The notes under the pieces: model-generated
The model's input: the letters and a program-made list of their open reading frames with translations, nothing else
Told to the model about the DNA's origin: nothing
The model's database searches: none
Shown: in pieces, positions 56,953 to 64,000 of the stretch
Layout of the letters: every line of letters starts with the position of its first letter
Position numbering within the stretch: the first letter of the stretch is position 1
Made by a program: the position numbers and the translations under genes
Assembly: GCA_024235795.1 (NCBI GenBank)
Contig: JACKLR010000001.1
Span: forward strand, 1,827,486 to 1,891,485
DNA length: 64,000 bases
Reading direction: 5' to 3'
Source: Burkholderiales bacterium
GTDB lineage: Bacteria; Pseudomonadota; Gammaproteobacteria; Burkholderiales; Nitrosomonadaceae

Positions 56953-57804
56953 ATGCGGAAAATTTTTCCTTTACAACAAATTCGTTATGGATTTGGTTTT
57001 ATATTTATTGCGATGTCAGTTTCGATCCTTGTATGGCACTTAGCATTACCAGTTATGTTTATCAACAAAAAAGAAACTACGATAGCAAACATTTTGCTGG
57101 TAAAGAGTCCTCTTTATGCCTCTATGGAACCAGATCCCGGGGTACTTGATAACATCATTACTAGAATAATAACAAGATTCCCACATGAAATGTCTGTTCA
57201 CGAAACACGACATATCTGCGTTAAAGTGAATCGTTATAGATTGTCGAATACACAACAATCTGATTTCAGTGATTCAATCCCTGAATCTTGCAAAGATGAA
57301 CATTTCTATAAAAGAAATTCAAGTTCACAACATATAAAGACACCTCTTCAAATGAAGGATATTGCCAAAATGAAGAATCTTGAATTGCAGATTTCTATTA
57401 ATCAGATTTACAGTGATGTCAATGTTAATCTAATCTCTAGTGGCTTTGATATCCAAGGATTATCAAAAGCTATGTCAGGAGATACTTTTCCGCTTTTTTT
57501 TAAATGGACAATCACTCCAAGGATGAAAGGTACACATGATCTTTTAATTGATTTTTCTGAGATCATAGATGAAGCTCGATCTAACCCAAATATATCATAT
57601 CCAGGATTTGATGTCTGGATAAATGAACTGGAATTCGAATTAAGCGATGAGTTAAAACTCCCCATACATATAAATGTAGAAGTTGGCTGGCTGGCGTGGC
57701 TTACTGAAAGATGGATAATTATTATGGCAGCATGTGCTGTTATAGGATTCATATTAAATCATACATTGTTCATAAGCTATTTTAGAAAAAAATACAATTT
57801 ATAA
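56953..57804 (+). CDS. Unknown membrane protein in satellite cargo
   Basis: The 283-residue protein has membrane segments at the start (GFGFIFIAMSVSILVWHLALPV) and near the end (WIIIMAACAVIGFILNHTLF), with about 210 residues between them, probably in the periplasm. The C-terminal tail is short and basic. No known domain is seen. It is transcribed towards the MBL operon and ends 36 bases from it. The two-segment layout is common among effectors that act on the membrane, but that is inference. Confidence 0.6.
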   Translation: MRKIFPLQQIRYGFGFIFIAMSVSILVWHLALPVMFINKKETTIANILLVKSPLYASMEPDPGVLDNIITRIITRFPHEMSVHETRHICVKVNRYRLSNTQQSDFSDSIPESCKDEHFYKRNSSSQHIKTPLQMKDIAKMKNLELQISINQIYSDVNVNLISSGFDIQGLSKAMSGDTFPLFFKWTITPRMKGTHDLLIDFSEIIDEARSNPNISYPGFDVWINELEFELSDELKLPIHINVEVGWLAWLTERWIIIMAACAVIGFILNHTLFISYFRKKYNL

Positions 57805-57840
57805 AAATCAAACCCTACTCAAAATCTCTTTACTAGCTTT

Positions 57841-58983
57841 TTACAAAAAAATTTTTCCAGCTGAACCAGAATATCGTATTTGTATACTTTTATTATCTTC
57901 CCAACGTATTTGAATTTGTCCTGGATATTTTCTAAGAGACTGGCGACGCTTGACAATTCCAGAAATCGTTTTTTCTACTGCACTGCTATATTTTTCCTTT
58001 GTATTAGAAGGTAGTGTCGTATAATAAAATTGATTTGTCTTTTTTCTTATTCTCGCAATATCCTCAATGGAAGGACGCGGAGCTATACCACGAGCATAAG
58101 CTGTTAGAATTGCAACAGGATCGTCTGGTCTAATAATCTGATTCCAAACTTCATTATAATCGCCATTCGGCGAACCATGATGTGGAATTTTAAAAATTGA
58201 TGCTTTACCGTCTGGAAATTGTTTACACGATAAAGCTGCTTGCCAGCCTAAAAGCGGCTGCCCATGTTCTTCCAAATCAGAACCCAGCAATACTCGTTTA
58301 TCATCTCTCCAACGTAGCCATAACGCAACTGCATTAAGATTACGTTTAGGAGCAGCAATGCTATCGCGACTAATGCTTTGTTTATTTGTAGAGGAAGACT
58401 GATTTTCAATGGTTTTCCACATTGCTGCCATCTCTTCAGTTGCAAGTTGAATAGCTTCAGAAGATGGCGATATTGCATGCAATTGACTATAGCTATTTCT
58501 AAAAAGAAAGTGATCTGCTTGAGCTCTTTTTGGAGCACGATAAATATTGGGCTTAGTTTCTCTTCTATTCATGAGTATCTGAAGCGCCTTAGCCATTTCC
58601 TTTACGCCCGACTTCTCACGATCCAATATATAATTTTGATTAGCATATAATTGCACTATACAGTGGAATTCATCACATGTAATGGCAGAGGGAAAAACAA
58701 GCTCAGCATTTTGACAGCGATCAACAATGTAGCTTAGTCCATCCACATGATCATCATGCCAGTGCGTAGCCACAACTATTTTAACTGACTTAGTAACATC
58801 TATTCCGATAGACTCAAGATAAGCCAAGTTAAGTGGTATACCTTTAGCGTCAGCTCGACACGTGTCAATTAAAGCCCATTCACTATTACCTAAATGAATT
58901 GCAAGTCCTTCGCCGATACCAGTCCCAAACAAAGATACTTCTAAAGTATCAAGCGCAGGTGGTTCACAGGTAACGAAATTCAC
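57841..58983 (-). CDS. ComEC-like metallo-beta-lactamase-fold hydrolase
   Basis: The 380-residue protein keeps the metal-binding block THWHDDHVDG (His74, His76, Asp78, His79). It has LLGSDLEEHG with a further Asp and FKIPHHGSPNG with the last His, in the order of the ComEC/Rec2 MBL domain (LxGDLE and KxxHHGS). Members hydrolyse phosphodiester or related bonds, often in DNA. There is no membrane channel domain, so it acts in the cytoplasm. Its start overlaps the stop of the 174-residue gene by four bases. It is the last gene of a three-gene operon. Confidence 0.85.
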   Translation of the reverse strand: MNFVTCEPPALDTLEVSLFGTGIGEGLAIHLGNSEWALIDTCRADAKGIPLNLAYLESIGIDVTKSVKIVVATHWHDDHVDGLSYIVDRCQNAELVFPSAITCDEFHCIVQLYANQNYILDREKSGVKEMAKALQILMNRRETKPNIYRAPKRAQADHFLFRNSYSQLHAISPSSEAIQLATEEMAAMWKTIENQSSSTNKQSISRDSIAAPKRNLNAVALWLRWRDDKRVLLGSDLEEHGQPLLGWQAALSCKQFPDGKASIFKIPHHGSPNGDYNEVWNQIIRPDDPVAILTAYARGIAPRPSIEDIARIRKKTNQFYYTTLPSNTKEKYSSAVEKTISGIVKRRQSLRKYPGQIQIRWEDNKSIQIRYSGSAGKIFL

Positions 58984-59504
58984 TTAAATAAATTTGAAAA
59001 TACTTTTGCTTGGTTCCTAGCCTGATTAATTTCTCGTTTTGTCCATTTAGGCAAACGGCGAAAACGAATTCGTGATACACGCTGCCGGGGGATACCTGGT
59101 CCATCCTCGTATCCGATAGACCAATAAAAAAAAGCTCCTGGGCGTATCAGATTTGTATCATCATGTGGTATTTCATTTAGCTCTATCTCAATCTCTTCTT
59201 GAGGCTTTTGGGAATCAGTTCTATTTGAAATGATCGCAACAAAAGAATCTTTAGAAACAGAAATTACACGCCCTTCCCATTGTTGAAGCATAGTAAAATT
59301 TATGACTGGCGCCACTAATTTTACTCTCGAGTAATTCTGCTGTGTGTCTTCAGACAAATCTGATATTTTTTCAGTCTCAGGACTTGTATCACGCTTCATA
59401 CTTGTGTTTAGTCTGGGTATTGCCTTTCGTTTCCCAGAACGAAGTAAATATTGATTTTCTGTTATATCATTATCCGATGTAGAATGGGCAGTTCGAGTAT
59501 TCAT
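58980..59504 (-). CDS. Unknown protein, middle gene of the MBL operon
   Basis: The 174-residue protein has a disordered, charged first third (STSDNDITENQ, KRDTSPETEK). It continues with a compact beta-rich domain: MLQQWEGRVISVSKDSFVAII, QEEIEIELNEIP, RPGAFFYWSIGYEDGPG, RIRFRRLPKWT. The last part looks like a small beta barrel. No family is recognised. Four-base overlaps on both sides (59501-59504 and 58980-58983) show tight coupling with its neighbours. Confidence 0.65.
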   Translation of the reverse strand: MNTRTAHSTSDNDITENQYLLRSGKRKAIPRLNTSMKRDTSPETEKISDLSEDTQQNYSRVKLVAPVINFTMLQQWEGRVISVSKDSFVAIISNRTDSQKPQEEIEIELNEIPHDDTNLIRPGAFFYWSIGYEDGPGIPRQRVSRIRFRRLPKWTKREINQARNQAKVFSNLFK

Positions 59505-60178
59505 TTTTCATCCCTTTTTATATTATTGAGAGCTTTTTGGATAAGTTCACTGGCTACTTCTAAAGAACGAGACAAAGAATTTCTCCATTCCGCTTCAATA
59601 ACTTCACAAGCTTTTTCTGCTGTTAGTAAATCATTGTCATTTTTTTTAATTTCTATATGATTATTAAATGCTACAGATACAGTATTTGGTTTTAACGGCT
59701 TCACTGTAATATTAAATTTTCCCTCGTATTCATCTTGCCGCTGAGACTGCATTACTAAACTTAGCATCCCAGGATCATGAATCGAATCAATCTCTTGCCA
59801 AACTTCCTTAGGCGCTAATACATGTCCTACTTTATGCCACTCATCTGATGAACGAAGTTCAAAACCTACCTCTCTATTCATTCCAATCATTTGAATAGGT
59901 GTCTGATCTAATAACCTAAAAGTCCCAATTACCAAGTCACAAAGTGGATCAAATTTAGATTCATCTTCTGTTGCTGCTATAAACTTATCTCCAGTTACTT
60001 CAATTCGAAGCCAAGCCGCTGTAAATATAGCGATATCATTATTGATTATCTCAATTGCTGGTTTTTCAATTTCTACCTCTTGAAGCAATCTTTGCTTCTG
60101 GAACCACACAGGATGGTATATTCCAGGATTAAACGATCCAATTAGTACAATCGAAGCAGTATCAACGACCTTGTTCAC
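59501..60178 (-). CDS. Unknown protein, first gene of the MBL operon
   Basis: The 225-residue protein starts with GTG at 60178 and reads TASIVLIGSFNPGIYHPVWF, WLRIEVTGDKFIAATED, LVIGTFRLLDQTPIQMIGMN and a C-terminal helix with AEKACEVIEAEW. The GSFNPxIYHPxWF opening looks like a conserved motif, but I cannot assign it. The ribosome site is weak. It is followed by the 174-residue and MBL genes with ATGA-type overlaps. Confidence 0.65.
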   Translation of the reverse strand: MNKVVDTASIVLIGSFNPGIYHPVWFQKQRLLQEVEIEKPAIEIINNDIAIFTAAWLRIEVTGDKFIAATEDESKFDPLCDLVIGTFRLLDQTPIQMIGMNREVGFELRSSDEWHKVGHVLAPKEVWQEIDSIHDPGMLSLVMQSQRQDEYEGKFNITVKPLKPNTVSVAFNNHIEIKKNDNDLLTAEKACEVIEAEWRNSLSRSLEVASELIQKALNNIKRDEK

Positions 60179-60295
60179 TATAAATTCAATTAAATAATTA
60201 GGTTAACAGAGAAATACTACAGAATTTTACTCTATACCTCACCTTTTTACTAACTGCGCTCTTAAGTTTGTTTGAAAAGAAACTGTTACCCGGGT

Positions 60296-60347
60296 GCGCC
60301 GGTCGACCCGGCGCAAGGCCATGTCCGGCTAGACGGACATGCTGGCC
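60296..60347. repeat. Two adjacent perfect hairpins in the 320-base gap upstream of rep genes
   Basis: GCGCCGG-TCGAC-CCGGCGC (60296-60314) is followed two bases later by GGCC-ATGTCCG..CGGACAT-GC-TGGCC (60317-60347), with the inner stem CATGTCCG/CGGACATG. Neither has a T-run. They lie in the divergent region between the MBL operon and the rep-side genes, so an origin, packaging-type signal or shared regulator site is possible. The rest of 60179-60501 shows only AT-rich promoter-like DNA. Confidence 0.55.
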
Positions 60348-60501
60348 GATCCCGCTCTACTACCGTGTTTAAACCTTTTATTCCATCCTGCTAAACAAAT
60401 CTGACTTGCTTGTTCCCTGTTCTGTATCGGACACTTAAAAGAGGTTGTTTATTACCCCTTAATCTATTATGCTTCGGACATTGACTAAGGAACAATAAAT
60501 A

Positions 60502-60867
60502 ATGTCTGATTCTAAAATACAACCAATTCCTCCTTTAACTCCTGCAGAAGCTTTGCGATATTCTACAATTATCGATAAAGCTGTCGAGAATTATCATGGA
60601 CAAGCTGATGAACTTGAAAATGCTATAGGTATGCTGATGATAGGGCGTATCTATGGTTGGAAGGTATTAGTAATTGTTCATAATAAACGCACTATAAAGA
60701 AATATGAATCAATTCTTGGCATAAACATACGTGAAATGTTTCCTCCTGAAGGTCCTTTCGCTTATAAGTCACTTGGTTACAAGGTTGCTTCTAAACTTAG
60801 CAACTTCTGGAAGGCTGTGAGCGGTGACATAAAAATTGATAATCGTCGAGAGATCGGCTCCGATTAA
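60502..60867 (+). CDS. Unknown small protein of the Rep satellite
   Basis: The 121-residue protein reads PPLTPAEALRYSTIIDKAVEN, AIGMLMIGRIYGWKVLVIVHNKRTIKKYESILGINIREMFP. It is helical and soluble with no known motif. AAGGAACAATAA precedes the ATG. It is followed by the rep promoter and is probably an element-specific gene. Confidence 0.6.
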   Translation: MSDSKIQPIPPLTPAEALRYSTIIDKAVENYHGQADELENAIGMLMIGRIYGWKVLVIVHNKRTIKKYESILGINIREMFPPEGPFAYKSLGYKVASKLSNFWKAVSGDIKIDNRREIGSD

Positions 60868-60922
60868 AGGGTAACAAATACCCTTGACAAGGATTATGAA
60901 TACCCCTTATATTAAGGGGTAT
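60867..60922 (+). promoter_or_regulatory. rep promoter with overlapping palindromic operators
   Basis: TTGACA (60884-60889) and TTATAT (60907-60912) are spaced by exactly 17 bases. AAGGGTA-ACAAA-TACCCTT (60867-60885) overlaps the -35 box, and ATACCCCTTA-TAT-TAAGGGGTAT (60900-60922) covers the -10 box and the ATG of rep. Such a layout implies strong promoter activity under repressor control. Confidence 0.7.
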
Positions 60923-61997
60923 GGAAAAACCTTTTGCAAAACCTATTACCCACGATAATGCCAGTGCTAATGCGCAGATGGTGGCGCCAGCCGCCAGCGC
61001 AGCACGCACTGGCACTTTAGCGTGCGACGTTCAAGTATCGTCAGATACCAATCACACCACTGATACCCCCCGTACGGTAATACGGGGGGAAAGTCCAGTC
61101 GAAGAAAGAAATAAATCACAGGCAGCTTTAACAGACTGGCTGAATGTATCCTTTCCTTTTCATCCAGAAAATAATAATCCTAAAGATTTTTTTATATCTT
61201 TCAGTGAAGCAACCAATCGTGTTTTTGGGGGTATGACCGACCAAGAACGCGGAATACACGGCTGGAAGCATTCTTTTAAATTTGATCACGGCTGCGTCAT
61301 ATTTGCTTATGGCGGCCAAAATAATACCGCTTTCTTATCGTTGCCCGGTGAAGGCTGTTCATTTATTTCTAATTGGCAATCTTTTGCTACATACCTGAAA
61401 GACCAACTTCGTTCAAAGATAACTCGCTGGGACGGTGCGGTTGATGACTTTCTTGGCATTCATTCGGTTGACCTTGCAGTTGAGCTGTATAAGCAAGGTG
61501 GGTTCAAACAAGGCGGTAGAAATCCCAAGCCTAAACAGCATGGTAACTGGATAACTGAAGATGATTTGGGACGCACGTTTGAAGTTGGTAATCGTAAAAA
61601 CGGCAAACTTATTCGGATTTATGAAAAAGGCAAGAAACTAGGCGACCCTTCCAATCCATGGGTTCGCTGGGAAGTTGAATTTCATGATAAAGACCGCGTA
61701 ATCCCATTTGATGTTTTGCTGCACCCGGGTGTATATGTTGCAGGTTCTTATCCCTGTATGTCCTGGGTATCCGGTCACGCTCTACGCATACGTACCGTCA
61801 AAGAACAAGACCGCATAACTTACGAGCGTTCTGTACAGGTAGCTTCAACAGCTTATGGGGCACTTCTCAATGTAATGCTGCAACGTGAAGGTAGTGCTGA
61901 ACGTGTGGTCGAGAGACTAAAGCGGCAAGCCATACCTAAGCGCCTTGCATTTACCGATCATTATTTACGAACACAGGGGAATTCCGATGATTTTTGA
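60921..61997 (+). CDS. RstA-type replication initiation protein
   Basis: The 358-residue protein matches the Rep_trans/RstA initiators of filamentous phages: LTDWLNVSFPF near residue 70, TRWDGAVDDFLG with the acidic residues near 173, GRTFEVGNRKNGKLIRIYEKGKKLG with the catalytic Tyr/Lys region, and WVRWEVEFHDKDR. It should nick the double-strand origin and drive rolling-circle replication. ATG 60921 overlaps the promoter palindrome and has almost no leader; the ATG at 60978 is a possible alternative. A stem-loop at 61066-61089 lies inside its 5' part. Confidence 0.88.
   Translation: MEKPFAKPITHDNASANAQMVAPAASAARTGTLACDVQVSSDTNHTTDTPRTVIRGESPVEERNKSQAALTDWLNVSFPFHPENNNPKDFFISFSEATNRVFGGMTDQERGIHGWKHSFKFDHGCVIFAYGGQNNTAFLSLPGEGCSFISNWQSFATYLKDQLRSKITRWDGAVDDFLGIHSVDLAVELYKQGGFKQGGRNPKPKQHGNWITEDDLGRTFEVGNRKNGKLIRIYEKGKKLGDPSNPWVRWEVEFHDKDRVIPFDVLLHPGVYVAGSYPCMSWVSGHALRIRTVKEQDRITYERSVQVASTAYGALLNVMLQREGSAERVVERLKRQAIPKRLAFTDHYLRTQGNSDDF
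61066..61089. repeat. GC-rich hairpin inside the rep gene (candidate nick site)
   Basis: CCCCCCGTA (61066-61074) pairs with TACGGGGGG (61081-61089) with a six-base loop CGGTAA. It lies in the non-conserved start of the rep gene. Rolling-circle origins are often hairpins within or close to rep. Confidence 0.5.
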
Positions 61998-62253
61998 AGC
62001 TGATGATCTGGATTGTGCTATGGGTGAATTGATAAATCTTTTCGCCATTGCAAATCGAACAGGAATTTTTCCTCATGAACTTGATTATTACCTCTTTCAC
62101 AATGCTTGGGGTGTGCTTTGTATGCAGCCATTTATGATTAGATCAAAATGTCGTCAAACGCTGCTTCAAATGCTAACTGAACCTTATTGGAAAACATATG
62201 ACAATGGAACCGTCATAAAACTCACAAAATCTGTAATTCGTTACGATCTATGA
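61987..62253 (+). CDS. Small unknown protein between rep and excisionase
   Basis: ATG 61987 with AGGGGAA seven bases upstream lies in the last codons of rep, so the 88-residue product is coupled to it. It reads FEADDLDCAMGELINLFAIANRT, then HELDYYLFHNAWGVLCMQPF, with no known motif. It is acidic at first and basic at the end. The next gene overlaps its stop by four bases. Confidence 0.6.
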   Translation: MIFEADDLDCAMGELINLFAIANRTGIFPHELDYYLFHNAWGVLCMQPFMIRSKCRQTLLQMLTEPYWKTYDNGTVIKLTKSVIRYDL

Positions 62254-62582
62254 AAACCCTTAATCTTGCTGAAGCTGCCGAATTTCTCAAGATGCACGTC
62301 GAAGAAGTACGAAGACGCGCCAAAGCGGGAAAAATTCCCGGTGCAAAACCCGGCAAGAGCTGGGTATTTATTCTCGAAGACCTTGCCGAATACATCAGAT
62401 CGCATTATGCTGACTCTTGGCAAGCGTTGCGAGTGGTTGCAGAAAAGGAGGAAAAATTATGCCACTCTATAAACGCGGTAAAACGTGGTGGATCACGTTT
62501 ACCACACCAGCAGGAGAGCGTATTAGATGTTCTGCTGGCACAGCCGACAAAACCCAAGCGCAAGAATACCACGACCAGCTAA
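62250..62582 (+). CDS. Excisionase-like helix-turn-helix protein
   Basis: The 110-residue protein starts with a MerR/excisionase-type winged helix: LNLAEAAEFLKMHVEEVRRRAKAGKIPGAKPGKSWVFILEDLAEYI. The remaining residues are low-complexity and overlap the integrase gene by 124 bases. It is placed as an excisionase directly upstream of the integrase, with which it would determine excision. Confidence 0.8.
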   Translation: MKTLNLAEAAEFLKMHVEEVRRRAKAGKIPGAKPGKSWVFILEDLAEYIRSHYADSWQALRVVAEKEEKLCHSINAVKRGGSRLPHQQESVLDVLLAQPTKPKRKNTTTS

Positions 62583-63484
62583 AAGCTGAATCATGGCGAA
62601 CTCGGCGTTTAGGTGAGAAGCCAAAGCATACATGGGACGAGGCTGCCTGTAAGTTTCTACTTGAAACACAATACAAAGCCACTCATGAACGGGATAAGGA
62701 AAAATTGCGATGGTTACAACAATTTTTACGCAATAAACCATTGCATGAAATTAATCGGGAATTGATTGACTATATTGCACAAACCAAGGCAAATGAAACA
62801 AGCCCATCAACTGCTAATCGTTATCTAGCATTGATACGGGCGATTCTAAGAAAAGCCTGTAATGATTGGGAATGGTTAGACAAAATACCCAAAATCAGGC
62901 TATTTCCAGAACCTAAACGTCGTATAAGATGGTTAACACCCGAACAAGTAAAAAAATTACTCAGTGAATTGCCACAACATCAACAAGACATGATGATTTT
63001 TGCATTATCAACTGGTTTAAGACAATCCAATATTATTAATTTGGAATGGAGCCAACTTGACCTTGATCGAAAAGTAGCATGGATTCACCCAGATCAAGCC
63101 AAGGCCAGGAAAGCAATTCACGTTCCCTTAAATTCTGTTGCTATGACTGTGTTACTTCGGCAAATCGGCAAACATTCAAGCAGGGTATTCACGTTCCGTG
63201 GAAATCCAATTGCATGGATTAATACTAAAGCATGGAAACACGCATTAAAAAGAGCAGGAATAGAAAATTTCAGATGGCACGACCTGCGTCATACTTGGGC
63301 AAGCTGGTTAGCACAACAGGGAACACCCATGAATGTATTACAGGAACTCGGTGGCTGGGAATCGGAAGAAATGGTTAGGCGTTATGCTCACCTGTCAAAA
63401 CCCCAGCTTATGCAACACGCCGAACTTGTGTCTAATGTCCTTAATGACACAATTTTGTCACACCAGAATGAAAAAAGAGGCTAG
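62459..63484 (+). CDS. Tyrosine integrase of the Rep satellite
   Basis: ATG 62459 with AAAAGGAGG seven bases upstream gives 341 residues. The core-binding domain (LRWLQQFLRNKPLHEINRELI) is followed by the catalytic residues in STGLRQSNIINLEW (Arg), WHDLRHTWASWL (HxxR), LGGWESEE (His replaced by Trp, as is common) and MVRRYAHLS (Tyr). Its end is nearly identical to the fragment at 25422-25574. It lies 25 bases from the right tRNA tail. Confidence 0.95.
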   Translation: MPLYKRGKTWWITFTTPAGERIRCSAGTADKTQAQEYHDQLKAESWRTRRLGEKPKHTWDEAACKFLLETQYKATHERDKEKLRWLQQFLRNKPLHEINRELIDYIAQTKANETSPSTANRYLALIRAILRKACNDWEWLDKIPKIRLFPEPKRRIRWLTPEQVKKLLSELPQHQQDMMIFALSTGLRQSNIINLEWSQLDLDRKVAWIHPDQAKARKAIHVPLNSVAMTVLLRQIGKHSSRVFTFRGNPIAWINTKAWKHALKRAGIENFRWHDLRHTWASWLAQQGTPMNVLQELGGWESEEMVRRYAHLSKPQLMQHAELVSNVLNDTILSHQNEKRG

Positions 63485-63509
63485 ATATTAATCTAACCTC
63501 TTGATTTTT
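63475..63509 (+). terminator. Terminator of the integrase gene
   Basis: AAGAGGCTAGAT pairs with ATCTAACCTCTT (one bulge) and is followed by five T. It ends where the tRNA tail begins. A close copy follows the integrase fragment at 25553-25580. Confidence 0.8.
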
Positions 63510-63558
63510 GGTGGGTCTGGTTGGACTCGAACCAACGACCAAGGGATTATGAGTCACA
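63509..63558 (-). tRNA. Second 3' tRNA fragment (right attachment repeat)
   Basis: It is identical over 50 bases to 56671-56720. Again only the part from the anticodon loop to CCA is present and the upstream half is missing. It separates the Rep satellite from the next element, whose integrase starts at 63713. Confidence 0.85.
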
Positions 63559-63712
63559 AATTCCACATATTTATGCGTATTTGCAAGAATTGATATAAAT
63601 ACGTCAACGTTTACACAGAGAGCGTTTCAGGGTAAATTTGGTTTTAACGCACATTGATAGAAATGCGCCAAAATGCACCTCAAATGTAACCCCAGTGTAA
63701 CCCCGAATCCCC

Positions 63713-64000
63713 ATGACCAAAAAGTTTAACTTCACAAAAGCTGAAATTGATTCTCTCACGTTGCCCGCGAGTGGGAAACGGGATACATACCAAGACACAA
63801 AAGTAAGTGGATTACACCTGCGCATTTCATCAACCGGCATTAAGACATTTAGTGTATTCAAACGAATCAGAGGCGGCAACCCCGAACGCATAACACTGGG
63901 ACGCTTCCCTGACATGACGATTGATCAGGCAAGGCGCAAAACCATGGAGATTAACTTGGCTATTGCCGATGGGAGAAGCCCTGCTGAAGCCAAACGAAAA
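63713..64000 (+). CDS. Start of a further tyrosine integrase, cut by the window end
   Basis: ATG 63713 opens 96 codons that run off the window. They read FNFTKAEIDSLTLPASGKRD, VSGLHLRISSTGIKTFSVFKR, ERITLGRFPDMTIDQARRKT. This is the arm-binding DUF4102-type N-terminus of a P4-like integrase, of another family than the satellite integrase. It shows that a third element is stacked at the same tRNA. Confidence 0.88.
   Translation, partial: MTKKFNFTKAEIDSLTLPASGKRDTYQDTKVSGLHLRISSTGIKTFSVFKRIRGGNPERITLGRFPDMTIDQARRKTMEINLAIADGRSPAEAKRK

Larger units (their letters stand above)
56671..63558. mobile_element. 6.9-kb Rep-type satellite element between two tRNA tails
   Basis: Fifty identical bases (TGGTGGGTCTGGTTGGACTC...GAGTCACA) occur at 56671-56720 and 63509-63558. 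Between them are an RstA-type Rep, an excisionase-like protein and a tyrosine integrase beside the right copy. An unrelated cargo of four genes fills the left half. No coat, Zot or other filamentous-phage structural genes are seen, so it would depend on a helper or behave as an integrating plasmid. Confidence 0.75.

Overview
The window is a mosaic of mobile and accessory DNA around very few core genes. zapD (16157-16912, minus), the cell-division protein ZapD, is the clearest chromosomal marker. With the betaproteobacterial-looking transposases, toxin-antitoxin modules and RTX proteins it suggests a betaproteobacterium, possibly Nitrosomonas-like. That assignment is inference; no rRNA or complete tRNA gene is present.

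Layout. (1) 1-5.1 kb: a large TIR / STAND-NTPase / Nudix-like protein, a candidate anti-phage sensor-effector, preceded by an unknown helical protein and followed by a dead integrase fragment; then a secreted GDSL esterase lipoprotein. (2) 5.9-16.1 kb: a satellite-like integrative element read leftwards: tyrosine integrase, DUF6499-like regulator, AlpA-like regulator, P-loop ATPase, RstA-type replication initiator with a cruciform between rep and ATPase, and two related unknown genes. One of the two has a stop codon, and an IS701-type element abuts its ribosome binding site. (3) 16.1-25.6 kb: zapD, a patatin gene with one nonsense codon, and a scrapyard of one rve-type IS family enclosing toxin-antitoxin modules (ParDE-like, MntA with a cut HEPN partner, FitAB) and a DUF4143 ATPase. 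(4) 25587-56676: a 31-kb element mobilised by a large serine recombinase. It carries a candidate oriT, mobC, a relaxase, a VirD4-type coupling protein, ArdA, HigBA, ParDE, a ParB-like/Dam pair, a resolvase, several stem-loop regions and a giant RTX protein gene split by IS630. No VirB4 or pilus genes are seen, so it looks mobilisable rather than self-transmissible. (5) 56671-63558: a smaller element between two 50-bp copies of a tRNA 3' end, with an RstA-type Rep, excisionase-like protein and tyrosine integrase. Its cargo is a tight three-gene operon built around a ComEC-like metallo-beta-lactamase-fold protein. (6) From 63713: the start of another integrase, so elements are stacked in tandem at one tRNA.

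The most informative structural point is nesting. An older tyrosine-integrase element ended at the tRNA tail. The serine-recombinase element then inserted exactly between that integrase's terminator and the tail, through a shared 7-bp core ATGGTGG. Because the recombinase gene runs through its own attachment site, its last codons differ between the integrated and the predicted circular form.

Candidate undescribed systems, in order of my interest: the TIR-STAND-Nudix protein, the MBL three-gene operon in the Rep satellite, the ParB-like/Dam pair, and the runs of stem-loops near ardA and between 39.6 and 39.9 kb. Several genes carry single homopolymer or nonsense lesions (patatin, paralogue B, ParB-like, conjugation gene at 52.2 kb); some may be sequencing errors.
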